From contig CAVPOQ010000007.1 in the NCBI GenBank assembly GCA_963707145.1, positions 1 through 64,000 on the forward strand: a stretch of 64,000 nt of DNA, written 5' to 3'. The stretch's first letter is position 1. Each line of letters begins with the position of its first letter. Of this stretch, positions 46,342 through 54,223 are shown piece by piece. Both the position numbers and the translations under genes were made by a program. The DNA is from RPQJ01 sp963707145 (GTDB lineage Bacteria; Pseudomonadota; Gammaproteobacteria; Steroidobacterales; Steroidobacteraceae). Below the pieces are notes generated by a model that was not told the DNA's origin, did no database searches, and was given only the letters and a program-made list of their open reading frames with translations.

Positions 46342-46477
46342 GCCGACGCCGGCGGCGCTAGGCTTCGCGCCTGGCGTCGGCGCGCGGTTCGGAAAGAGTT
46401 CGGTTGCGATGCCCCTAAGCCGTTGAACCGGATCGGGCCCGCGCGAGTTCGGTCGGAAGTTCGGCGTTCCGGTTCGC

Positions 46478-46526
46478 ACTATCCGTGGCCGTTGATGGCT
46501 GACCTGCGGACTATCGGGAAGTGGGT
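46478..46526. repeat. 50-bp direct repeat, copy 2
   Basis: Matches 27312-27361 (GGCTGACCTGCGGACTATCG core). It lies in a 286-base gap between convergent genes. The two copies enclose 19.1 kb of the island. Confidence 0.55.
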
Positions 46527-46627
46527 GGGTGGCTGGTCTCCCCGTGGTGGGCCGGGGGTGGGGCCGAACGCGACGTCGCAACAGAGGGGCACACCGCACG
46601 ATTTGCGCGGGATCCTGGCCGCAGCCA

Positions 46628-48505
46628 TCACTCGCACTGGAAGTCGTCCGCGCCGACCGGCTTGCAACCGTCGCCCCACCGGCCGCTTTGTCGCCAGTAA
46701 TCGGCCACCCCCGTCTGGATCAGCAATTTCTTGAACTCCGGGTGGGCCCGCACGCCGGAATGAGGCGTCGTCCAGAACTGCCAGTAGATCCCGTGGCGCA
46801 TGCTGCCGTCGGCGAAGCCTTCGGAGGACTCCAGGTACCGGCGCAAGGCGTCCACGGCGAGGTCGGCATCGCCCAGCGCATCGGCCGTCTCCATCTGGAA
46901 CACGACGGCACGGGCGGCACTCCACCGTACGATGGGATCCTTCGCCGCTTCGCGAAGGATCGCGAGCATGGCGTCGCGGTCGTTCAACACGCCTCCGAGG
47001 TCGAGCAGGAACGGCCAGCCGTACGCCTTGGCCAGCCGGCCGTGCAGATCGCGCAGCACCTTGGGGTCTGCATCCGCCCGCGCCAGCATCCGATGGAAGG
47101 CAAGTACCGTCGACCCGGTGTCGTTGCCGTCCAGCGTCAGGCTGCGCTGGTACTCGGCCTCTGCATCTTCGATGCGGCGGGCCGCCGTGTAGTCGTACTG
47201 CAGATCGCGCGAAATGAACATGGCCAGCGGCTCGATGGCCTTCAGTTGCTCGACCACGGCGACCGTTTCGTCGAGATGGCCGACGGAGAAGATCAGTTCA
47301 GTGTACGGATAGGCGCGTTCGTAGCTCATCGGCCCGCCGTCCATGATCTCCCGGGTCAGGGCGATGGCCTCCGCCCACTTGCCTTCACGCCACAAGGCGT
47401 AGGCACGTTCGCGCTTGACGATCCAGTGGTCGGGCGCCAGCCCGGCGATGCGTGCACGGACCTGCGCGGCTTCCTCGCGCAACCGCTCGGCCTGCTCGTC
47501 ATCGACTTCGTTGGCCAGCGCGTTCAGTGACCTGGCCAGTGCATCCCAGCCCAGCACGAACTCGGGGTCCAGCGCCACGGCCTCGCGTGCCAGTCCCACG
47601 CGCTGGCGGTCGTGCTCCTCGTCGCAGTATTCGGAGAAGAACAGCTGGCGCCAGCGGAGGTAGCGGTCGTAGGCATCGACGTTGGTCGTGCCGCCCTGCG
47701 CGGTGTTGAGCTTCACCGCGTCCAGCTTCACCGATAGCGCCTGCGCCACGTCACGGGCGATCTCGTCCTGTACCGCGAACACGTCGGTCAGGTTCCGATC
47801 GTAGGTCTTCGACCACAGCTGCGAGCTGTCCGAGGCGGCGACCAGCTGCGCGGTGATGCGAATCCTGTCGCCGGACTTCCGCACGCTGCCTTCGAGCAGG
47901 TGGGCGACGCCGAGCCTGCTGCCGATGGTGCGCAGGTCGTCGTCCTTGCCCTTGAACGAGAAGCTGGAAGTGCGTCCGACCAGCCGCAGTGCCGGAAGCT
48001 GCGCCAGCTGGTTGATGATTTCCTCGGCCAGGCCGTCACCCAGGTACTCCTGGTCCTTGGCCTGGGACAGGTCGACGAAGGGCAGCACCGCGAGGGAGGG
48101 CCGCGCATCGCGCGCGCCAGGCGACGCCAGCGGTTCGGCGGTGTCGGGCGCCGCCGACACCGCCTCGGCATCGCCGTCGCTGTTGTGCTGGTAGAAGGCG
48201 AGTGCCCCGCCCCCGATCAGCAGCAGCAGCGTGATGATCGCGAATTCGGCAGTGGTAACGCGCTGCTGACCGCGGTCGCCGTGGTACCAGGCCACCACGA
48301 GGACGATCGGCAGGCCGATGAGCAGTGCCAGTGTCGCGAGTTGCTGGAGCTGGAGGGGCCAGCCGTAGGTGTCGCTGAGGAACTCGAAGCCCTGCAGGAA
48401 GCTCCAGGCCCCTGCGACGTAGAGGACTCCCCACTGCGCCACCTTGCGACGGCGCAAGGCGTCCCACCAGCTTTCGGTGCCGTGCATCGGTGGCGGCTCG
48501 TTCAC
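46628..48505 (-). CDS. TPR membrane protein with TolB/FlgO-like domain
   Basis: A 625-residue protein of the family often annotated as adenylate cyclase-like TPR proteins, though no cyclase domain is present. N-terminal WWDALRRRKVAQWGVLYVAG and two membrane helices (about 20-100) lead to a FlgO/TolB-N-like domain (about 130-260, SLAVLPFVDLSQAKDQEYLG, LLEGSVRKSGDRIRITAQL). TPR-like helices fill the rest. GTG 48505 and ATG 48487 are both possible starts. It probably has a cytoplasmic anchor and a periplasmic scaffold. It lies next to the right tRNA-derived repeat. Confidence 0.75.
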   Translation of the reverse strand: MNEPPPMHGTESWWDALRRRKVAQWGVLYVAGAWSFLQGFEFLSDTYGWPLQLQQLATLALLIGLPIVLVVAWYHGDRGQQRVTTAEFAIITLLLLIGGGALAFYQHNSDGDAEAVSAAPDTAEPLASPGARDARPSLAVLPFVDLSQAKDQEYLGDGLAEEIINQLAQLPALRLVGRTSSFSFKGKDDDLRTIGSRLGVAHLLEGSVRKSGDRIRITAQLVAASDSSQLWSKTYDRNLTDVFAVQDEIARDVAQALSVKLDAVKLNTAQGGTTNVDAYDRYLRWRQLFFSEYCDEEHDRQRVGLAREAVALDPEFVLGWDALARSLNALANEVDDEQAERLREEAAQVRARIAGLAPDHWIVKRERAYALWREGKWAEAIALTREIMDGGPMSYERAYPYTELIFSVGHLDETVAVVEQLKAIEPLAMFISRDLQYDYTAARRIEDAEAEYQRSLTLDGNDTGSTVLAFHRMLARADADPKVLRDLHGRLAKAYGWPFLLDLGGVLNDRDAMLAILREAAKDPIVRWSAARAVVFQMETADALGDADLAVDALRRYLESSEGFADGSMRHGIYWQFWTTPHSGVRAHPEFKKLLIQTGVADYWRQSGRWGDGCKPVGADDFQCE

Positions 48506-48585
48506 GCGACGGTCCTCATAGGATGAGTCTAGCGGACCGCGGCCTCACGGAGCGACAGGTCGGACTTCGGTCGCAGAACCCAAGG

Positions 48586-48634
48586 TCCGCGTGTCGATGG
48601 TTCCATTCCGTCCCGGGCCACCACTTCCACCGAT
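48586..48634. repeat. Direct repeat, right copy of the tRNA-Phe 3' end: attR-like
   Basis: Repeats 27229-27279 including TCCGCGTGTCGATGGTTC, the CCA-end region and the flanking TTCCA..CGAT, with about five substitutions. No complete tRNA is present here, so it is the truncated side of the presumed integration. It defines an island of about 21.4 kb. Confidence 0.7.
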
Positions 48635-48682
48635 CAAGACCGCGCCAAACTGGGCGTAAGTGAGCGTTGCAATGGGCGCCGA

Positions 48683-48922
48683 CTGGAGAAGAAGATCGAG
48701 CGTGAGAAGATCGTTCTGGCCGCCATGCCCGGACTTTCGGTTCAGATCGTCGAGTTCGCTCGCGAGCACGGCCGCGTCACCATCGGTGAGGCTATCAAGC
48801 TGACCGGTCCTATGCTCCGCAAGCACTGGATCGGAGACGAACGGCGCCCATTGCGGGGCCGTCGCGTCGCTCAAGAAAGGGTCAGGCAGCCCGCGATCGG
48901 CCGCGGGGGTGCGCCAGTGTAG
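48683..48922 (+). pseudogene. Remnant of an HTH-ended protein, possibly Fic-type
   Basis: The frame reads EKKIEREKIVLAAMPGLSVQ then IVEFAREHGRVTIGEAIKLTG and loses resemblance after RKHWIGDE. The LAREHGRVTI-EA--LTG pattern is the winged-helix ending of many Fic-family and related regulators. Only this piece is present, immediately inside the far side of the att-like repeat, so it is treated as a relic. Confidence 0.4.
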
Positions 48923-49190
48923 GCAGCGACTTCACTGCCGTGCCGGATTCGCGTTCGGCGACGCGCAGCTCATGGAGTTTCTGCAGGTTCAGCCAGAACT
49001 CGGCACTGGTGCCGAAAAAGTGTCCGAGCCTGAGAGCCGTGTCGCCGGTGATGGCGCGCTGTCCGTTCAGAACCTGCGTCACCCGATTCGTGGGCACCTT
49101 GATCCGACGGGCGAGTTCAGCCGCGCTCATGTCAAGCTCCTCGAGCTGCTCGGCCAGGTGTTCGCCAGGGTGAATTGCCGTGCGTGCCAT
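48882..49190 (-). CDS. higA: HigA-type antitoxin
   Basis: A 102-residue XRE protein: PGEHLAEQLEELDMSAAELA, RRIKVPTNRVTQVLNGQRAI and TGDTALRLGHFFGTSAEFWL are textbook HigA/VapI. It neutralises HigB and represses the operon. ATG 49190 lies 7 bases after the toxin stop. Toxin precedes antitoxin, as usual for hig. Confidence 0.92.
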   Translation of the reverse strand: MARTAIHPGEHLAEQLEELDMSAAELARRIKVPTNRVTQVLNGQRAITGDTALRLGHFFGTSAEFWLNLQKLHELRVAERESGTAVKSLPTLAHPRGRSRAA

Positions 49191-49197
49191 AACGACC

Positions 49198-49482
49198 TCA
49201 GTGATAGTCCACAATCTCGACGTTGAGCGGGCCCCTGGATCCTTTCGGCCACTCGAAGCACACTCGCCATTGTTCGTTGATGCGGATGCTGTATTGGCCC
49301 TTGCGATCGCCTTTCAGCGCCTCGAAGCGGTTGCCCGGCAGCGCCACAACGTCGTCGAGCGCAATCGCCGCGTCCAGCTGGTCCAGCTTCATCGACGCCT
49401 TGTGCGCAATGCCGTCGAACGCCTTGACTCGCTTGCCGTCGGCAAAGTCACGTGTGCGCTTGTCGCGGTAGCTGCGGATCAT
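49198..49482 (-). CDS. higB: HigB/RelE-type mRNA interferase toxin
   Basis: A 94-residue protein with the HigB landmarks MIRSYRDKRTRDFADGKRVK, LPGNRFEALKGDRKGQYSIR and INEQWRVCFEWPKGS, including the basic and aromatic residues used for ribosome-dependent mRNA cleavage. It is first in the pair, with higA following after 7 bases. A strong promoter and a palindrome lie upstream. Confidence 0.92.
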   Translation of the reverse strand: MIRSYRDKRTRDFADGKRVKAFDGIAHKASMKLDQLDAAIALDDVVALPGNRFEALKGDRKGQYSIRINEQWRVCFEWPKGSRGPLNVEIVDYH

Positions 49483-49492
49483 GCTTGTTCAG

Positions 49493-49528
49493 AGCCTAGT
49501 CGACGGTATAAGTTACGTCAAGCGTAAC
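49493..49528 (-). promoter_or_regulatory. higBA promoter and operator
   Basis: On the minus strand TTGACG (49521-49516), a 17-base spacer and TAGGCT (49498-49493) form a good sigma-70 promoter. The inverted repeat GTTACG-tcaag-CGTAAC (49512-49528) overlaps the -35, well placed for HigA repression. Confidence 0.7.
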
Positions 49529-49618
49529 GACCAGTGGCGATCCGGCGGAGCGACTGAAGCCCCGGCCCGCAGTGGCCCTACAGTGAGCAGGTTGCCGTAT
49601 GCGATGATCGGCATGCGG

Positions 49619-49775
49619 TGTCAACCGGCGTTGAAGTGTGACCGGGATCTTGGCTCAAAAGGCGTCGATGACTGACCAGGGTTCAAGAAGTGCTTCTCGA
49701 TGAGAATCGTGAGCTTGCCTCTATTTCGCATGGTCGCCATTGGGCGCCGAACGCTGGTCGATCCTCGACGCGGGC
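49619..49775. repeat. 155-bp diverged direct repeat, copy B
   Basis: Counterpart of 45439-45593. It occupies much of the 441-base gap between higB and the efflux adaptor gene; the remainder (to 49923) shows no gene. If copy A marks the end of a lost insertion sequence, this is a second relic of the same element. Confidence 0.65.
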
Positions 49776-49923
49776 TTACACGCCGGTACCGGATTCACGA
49801 CCGGGACAGCATCTTCGCGAGAAGCCTGGACGAATCGATCAGGAATCGCGGTTCGACCGTGCTCAAGTCGCCGCAAGTCGATTGAGTGAATTGCCGCATT
49901 GCCAGCAAGGACAACGCCCGATC

Positions 49924-51213
49924 ATGTCCAACGAATTCGAAAAGAATCAGCCCGGCGGCCTGCGAGACCTGCTCGAGGCTGAGCCGCGACGATTCATCGC
50001 ACGCTACAAGTGGCCCCTGGTCCTGCTGGCGGCGACCGGCGTGGTCGCATCATTCCTGCTGCTACGTTCTGGCAACGATGCGACCGCGCCGCGCTATCAG
50101 ACAGAGCCCGTCGTGACCGGAGCGCTGGTCGTGAAGGTGTCCGCGACCGGCAACCTGCAGCCGACCAACCAGGTCGAAGTCGGCAGTGAGTTGTCGGGCA
50201 TCGTCAACCAGGTGCTGGTCGACGAAAACGATCGCGTGCAGAAAGGACAGGTGCTCGCGCAGCTGGATGTTTCGAGGTTGCAGGATGCGGTGGAACGCTC
50301 CCGCGCAAGCCTGGCGGCCGCCGACGCGCAGGTGCTGGTGGCGCAGGCCACGGCAGCCGAGAAGCAGGCCGAGCTGAGGCGCTTCCGGCGGATCTCGGAG
50401 ATGTCGAGCGGGACGCTGCCATCGCGCAGCGAGATGGACACGGCTGACGCCAACGCGAAGCGTGCCGAAGCGGAGGTGGCAAGTGCCCGCGCGAACGTCG
50501 CGCAGGTGCGAGCCAACCTGAGGTCGGACGAGACGAACCTCCTCAAGGCCAGCATCCGGTCGCCGATCAACGGCGTCGTGCTGACGCGCAAGGTCGAGCC
50601 GGGTCAAACGGTGGCGGCGTCGTTCCAGGCACCAGTGCTGTTCACGCTTGCCGAAGACCTGGCCAAGATGGAGCTGCAGGTCGACGTCGACGAGGCCGAC
50701 GTCGGCCAGGTGAAGATCGGCCAGCAGGCCACGTTCACGGTGGATGCATGGCCGGGCCGCAGGTATGCGGCCGTCATCACCCGCGTCGGCTACGGCTCGC
50801 AGGAAAAGGACGGCGTGATCTCATACCTGACCGTGCTGGCGGTCGGGAACGACGACCTGAGCCTGCGTCCGGGCATGACCGGCACGGCCGAGATCACCAC
50901 GCTGACGCGCGATGACGCGCTGCTCGTGCCGAATGCGGCGCTGCGCTTCTCGCCGGTGACTGCCGCTGCGCCTCAGAAGCAGCAGGGCCGGGGCCTCGTC
51001 GGGGCGCTGATGCCTCGCCCGCCGAGTCAGCCGAAGAAGGTCAGGGCGCCGCCGGGCGAAGGACCGCCTCGAGTCTGGGTACTGCGCAACGGCGGGCCGG
51101 AAGCCATCGAAGTCCAGACCGGCTCCACCAACGGCAAGGTCACCGAGATCGTCGGCGGCGACTTGCAGGCCGGCATGGAAGTCATCACCGAGGCGGTGGG
51201 CGGCTCGCCATGA
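49924..51213 (+). CDS. macA: MacA-type efflux periplasmic adaptor
   Basis: A 429-residue RND/MacA adaptor: one N-terminal membrane anchor (WPLVLLAATGVVASFLLL), a barrel-sandwich half (VVKVSATGNLQPTNQVEVGS), a helical hairpin (about 115-190), the second half (IRSPINGVVLTRKVEPGQTV) and a beta-barrel domain. A Pro/Lys-rich insert near residue 350 precedes the membrane-proximal end. ATG 49924 is chosen since upstream codons run through a repeat. It overlaps the ATPase gene (ATGA). With the following genes it forms a tripartite pump needing an outer-membrane channel encoded elsewhere. Confidence 0.88.
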   Translation: MSNEFEKNQPGGLRDLLEAEPRRFIARYKWPLVLLAATGVVASFLLLRSGNDATAPRYQTEPVVTGALVVKVSATGNLQPTNQVEVGSELSGIVNQVLVDENDRVQKGQVLAQLDVSRLQDAVERSRASLAAADAQVLVAQATAAEKQAELRRFRRISEMSSGTLPSRSEMDTADANAKRAEAEVASARANVAQVRANLRSDETNLLKASIRSPINGVVLTRKVEPGQTVAASFQAPVLFTLAEDLAKMELQVDVDEADVGQVKIGQQATFTVDAWPGRRYAAVITRVGYGSQEKDGVISYLTVLAVGNDDLSLRPGMTGTAEITTLTRDDALLVPNAALRFSPVTAAAPQKQQGRGLVGALMPRPPSQPKKVRAPPGEGPPRVWVLRNGGPEAIEVQTGSTNGKVTEIVGGDLQAGMEVITEAVGGSP

Positions 51214-51914
51214 GCGATGCGGCCCTCATCCGGTTGTCCGGCATCACCAAGACCTATGGCCAGGGACCCGCCGCGTTCCAGGCCCTGAAGGGCATCGATC
51301 TGGCGATCGACGCCGGCGACTTCGTCGCGATCATGGGTCCGAGCGGCTCCGGCAAGTCCACGGCGATGAACATACTCGGCTGCCTCGATACGCCGACCAG
51401 TGGCACCTACGAGTTCCAGGGCGCCCATGTCGAGCAGATGACGCGCAACCAGCGGGCCCTGCTGCGGCGGCACTACTGCGGCTTCGTCTTCCAGGGCTTC
51501 AACCTGCTGGCCAGGACCACCGCGCTCGAGAACGTCGAGCTGCCGCTGATCTACCGCGGTGAACCCGCCGCCACGCGTCATGGCGCTGCACGCGCCGCGC
51601 TGGCGCAGGTGGGTCTCGAGGGTTGGGAAGATCACACGCCGGGAGAACTCTCCGGCGGCCAGCAGCAGCGCGTGGCGATCGCCCGCGCCATCGTGACGCG
51701 ACCTGCCGTGCTGCTCGCGGACGAGCCCACCGGGAATCTCGACAGTCACACGAGCGCGGATATCATGGAGCTGATCGGGGCGTTCAATCGTGACCTCGGC
51801 ATCACCGTGCTGATGGTGACGCACGAGCCCGACATGGCGGCCCATGCCAGGCGTGTCGTGAAATTCGTCGACGGGCGCGTCGACAGCGACCGCAGCAGCG
51901 CGAGGGCGCAGTGA
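51210..51914 (+). CDS. MacB-type ABC ATPase
   Basis: A 234-residue ATPase: Walker A GPSGSGKST, Q-loop GFVFQGFNLLAR, signature LSGGQQQRVAIARAI, Walker B VLLADEPTGNLD and H-loop VTHE. Here the MacB ATPase and membrane parts are separate genes, as in many MacB-like systems. It overlaps both neighbours by four bases. Confidence 0.9.
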   Translation: MSDAALIRLSGITKTYGQGPAAFQALKGIDLAIDAGDFVAIMGPSGSGKSTAMNILGCLDTPTSGTYEFQGAHVEQMTRNQRALLRRHYCGFVFQGFNLLARTTALENVELPLIYRGEPAATRHGAARAALAQVGLEGWEDHTPGELSGGQQQRVAIARAIVTRPAVLLADEPTGNLDSHTSADIMELIGAFNRDLGITVLMVTHEPDMAAHARRVVKFVDGRVDSDRSSARAQ

Positions 51915-53116
51915 TGCTGTGGAACACCGTGCTGCTCGCGCTCCGTGCGATCCGCCGCAACCTGCTGCGCTCGTTCCTGACCGTGCTCGGCATCGTCATC
52001 GGCGTCGCCGCGGTCATCACGATGGTGACGGTGGGCAACGGCGCGACAAGGTCGGTCTCCGACCAGATCGCGAGCATGGGCAGCAACCTGCTGGTCTTGA
52101 TGCCGGGCCAGCGCTTCGGTCCGGGCTCCGATGGGGCCCCTGCTTTCAGGACCGCCGATGTCGAGGCGATCCGCAGCCAGGTCGGTGCGGCGCGACTGGT
52201 GGCACCGATCGTGAGCAAGTCCGTGACCGCGGTGTACCAGTCCAGGAACTGGTCCACCGTCGTGAGCGGGACCAACGACGAATACTTCGAGGCCGGCAAC
52301 TGGGAGATTGCCGCGGGCCGCGCGTTCAGCGATGCGGAGGAACGCGCCGGCAAGGCCGTGTGCGTCATCGGCGAAACGGTGCGCAACAAGCTCTTCGGTG
52401 GGGAGAACCCGGTTGGCAGCGAGATCCGCATCAGGCAATTCGCCTGCGAGGTGATTGGGCTGCTGAAATCGAAGGGTCAATCGGCCATGGGCTCCGACCA
52501 GGACGATGCCGTGATCATGCCGCTGCGTACGGTGCAGAGGCGGCTGAGCGGCAGCCAGGACGTCAACCGGATGATGGTCTCGGTCGCGGAAGGCGCGTCG
52601 ATCGACGCGGTCAAGGAGCAGATCACGCTGCTGATGCGCGAGCGCCGCAACATCGACGAAAGCGAAGACGACGACTTTCGCGTGATGGATACGAGGCAGA
52701 TCAGCCAGACGCTGACCAGCACGACGAAGATCCTGACGATGCTGCTCGCGGCGGTCGCTGCGGTGAGCCTGCTGGTCGGCGGGATCGGCATCATGAACAT
52801 CATGCTGGTCTCGGTCACCGAGCGGACGCGCGAGATCGGCACGCGCCTCGCGATCGGCGCGCTGGAGCGCGAGGTGCTGCTGCAGTTCCTGATCGAGGCG
52901 GTCGTGCTGGCGAGCCTCGGCGGACTCGTCGGTATTGCGCTCGCGACGGCCGCGTCGATCGGACTCGCGGACCTGATGAACGTGCCATACCTGTTCAACC
53001 CCGGCATCAACCTGCTGTCGTTCGTATTCTCGGCCGCGATCGGCGTGATCTTCGGCTATTTCCCGGCGCGGCGCGCAGCGGGCCTCAATCCAATCGATGC
53101 CCTGCGGCACGAATGA
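51911..53116 (+). CDS. MacB-type ABC permease
   Basis: A 401-residue FtsX-family permease: first helix (SFLTVLGIVIGVAAVITMVT), a MacB periplasmic core domain (about 45-240), then three membrane helices around 275-385 with GGIGIMNIMLVSVTERTREIG, and the end PARRAAGLNPIDALRHE. GTG 51911 (GTGATG) or ATG 51914 may be used. It would drive export of macrolides, peptides or lipoproteins with MacA. Confidence 0.9.
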   Translation: MMLWNTVLLALRAIRRNLLRSFLTVLGIVIGVAAVITMVTVGNGATRSVSDQIASMGSNLLVLMPGQRFGPGSDGAPAFRTADVEAIRSQVGAARLVAPIVSKSVTAVYQSRNWSTVVSGTNDEYFEAGNWEIAAGRAFSDAEERAGKAVCVIGETVRNKLFGGENPVGSEIRIRQFACEVIGLLKSKGQSAMGSDQDDAVIMPLRTVQRRLSGSQDVNRMMVSVAEGASIDAVKEQITLLMRERRNIDESEDDDFRVMDTRQISQTLTSTTKILTMLLAAVAAVSLLVGGIGIMNIMLVSVTERTREIGTRLAIGALEREVLLQFLIEAVVLASLGGLVGIALATAASIGLADLMNVPYLFNPGINLLSFVFSAAIGVIFGYFPARRAAGLNPIDALRHE

Positions 53117-53209
53117 ATGGTCCGGGCGCGGGCTTGCGTCGAGCGCAGGGGGCAACATGTGCGGACTGCACCCGGTCAATTCGTCGTTCCGGCTGGCGGG
53201 CCGGCCGCG

Positions 53210-54223
53210 TCAGTGATAGCCCTCGCCGGGCCTGAGTTTGCCGCGGAACACCCAGAACACGAATACCGTGTAGCCGAGCACCATCGGCAGCAGCAGCGTG
53301 GTGCCGATCAGCATGAACACCTGCGAGCCCACGTAGGCGGCAGTGTCCCAGATCGTGAGCGTCGGCGGCACGAGCCAGGGCGCGTTCGAGATCACGAGCC
53401 CGGCGTAGGCGAGCATGAAGATGCCGACGGCCGAGAGGAACGGCACGACGGTGCGCCCGGTGCGCGTACCGCGCCAGCAGGTCCAGGCGAGCAGCAGCGT
53501 GGCGAGTGGCACCGGCGCCAGGTAGTAGAGGTTCGGCGTGCTAAACCAGCGCTCTGCGATGCGCTCGATCATCAGCGGCGTCCAGAGGCTCACGACGCCG
53601 ACGAACAGCAGCAGCACGCCGAGCAGCTTCGGTGCCATGCGGCGTGCGCGCACCTCCACCGGCCCTTCGGTCTTCATCATCAGCCAGGTCGAGCCGAGCA
53701 ACGCGTAGCCCGCGACCACGCCGAGCCCGCACATCAGCGTGAACGGCGTGAGCCAATCGAATGCGCCGCCGGCGAACTGGCCGTCCACGACCGTGACGCC
53801 CTGGATCAGGCCGCCGAGGATGATGCCCTGGCTCAACGCCGCCACCGTCGAGCCGGCGGCGAAGGCGACGTCCCACTTGCGGTGACGCGGCTTGGCGACC
53901 CAGCGGAACTCGAAGGCGACGCCGCGGAAGATCAGCGCCAGCAGCATGAAGATCACCGGCAGGTAGAGGGCCGGCATGATCACCGCGTAGGCCTGCGGGA
54001 AGGCGACCCACAGCCCGCCGCCGCCCAGCACCAGCCAGGTCTCGTTGCCGTCCCAGAACGGCGCGACCGAGTTCATCATCTGGTCGCGCTCCGACTCGCT
54101 GCGGAAATACGGGAAGAGAATCCCGAGGCCGAGGTCGAAGCCGTCGAGCACGATGTAGAGCGCCACCGCCGTGCCGATCAGCAGCGCCCAGATCACCGGC
54201 ATCGTGTACTCGAGGCCCGTCAC
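53210..54223 (-). CDS. cydB: Cytochrome bd-type quinol oxidase subunit II
   Basis: A 337-residue membrane protein with the CydB start (WALLIGTAVALYIVLDGFDLG LGI pattern), DGNETWLVLGGGGLWVAFPQ and about nine membrane helices. GTG 54223 overlaps the subunit I stop (GTGA). No small CydX-type gene is evident after it. It forms the heterodimer with subunit I in the inner membrane. Confidence 0.93.
   Translation of the reverse strand: MTGLEYTMPVIWALLIGTAVALYIVLDGFDLGLGILFPYFRSESERDQMMNSVAPFWDGNETWLVLGGGGLWVAFPQAYAVIMPALYLPVIFMLLALIFRGVAFEFRWVAKPRHRKWDVAFAAGSTVAALSQGIILGGLIQGVTVVDGQFAGGAFDWLTPFTLMCGLGVVAGYALLGSTWLMMKTEGPVEVRARRMAPKLLGVLLLFVGVVSLWTPLMIERIAERWFSTPNLYYLAPVPLATLLLAWTCWRGTRTGRTVVPFLSAVGIFMLAYAGLVISNAPWLVPPTLTIWDTAAYVGSQVFMLIGTTLLLPMVLGYTVFVFWVFRGKLRPGEGYH

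Noticed and set aside
46628..48505. Adenylate cyclase
   Set aside because: Family members are often so annotated, but no class III cyclase catalytic domain is present; only membrane, TolB/FlgO-like and TPR parts.
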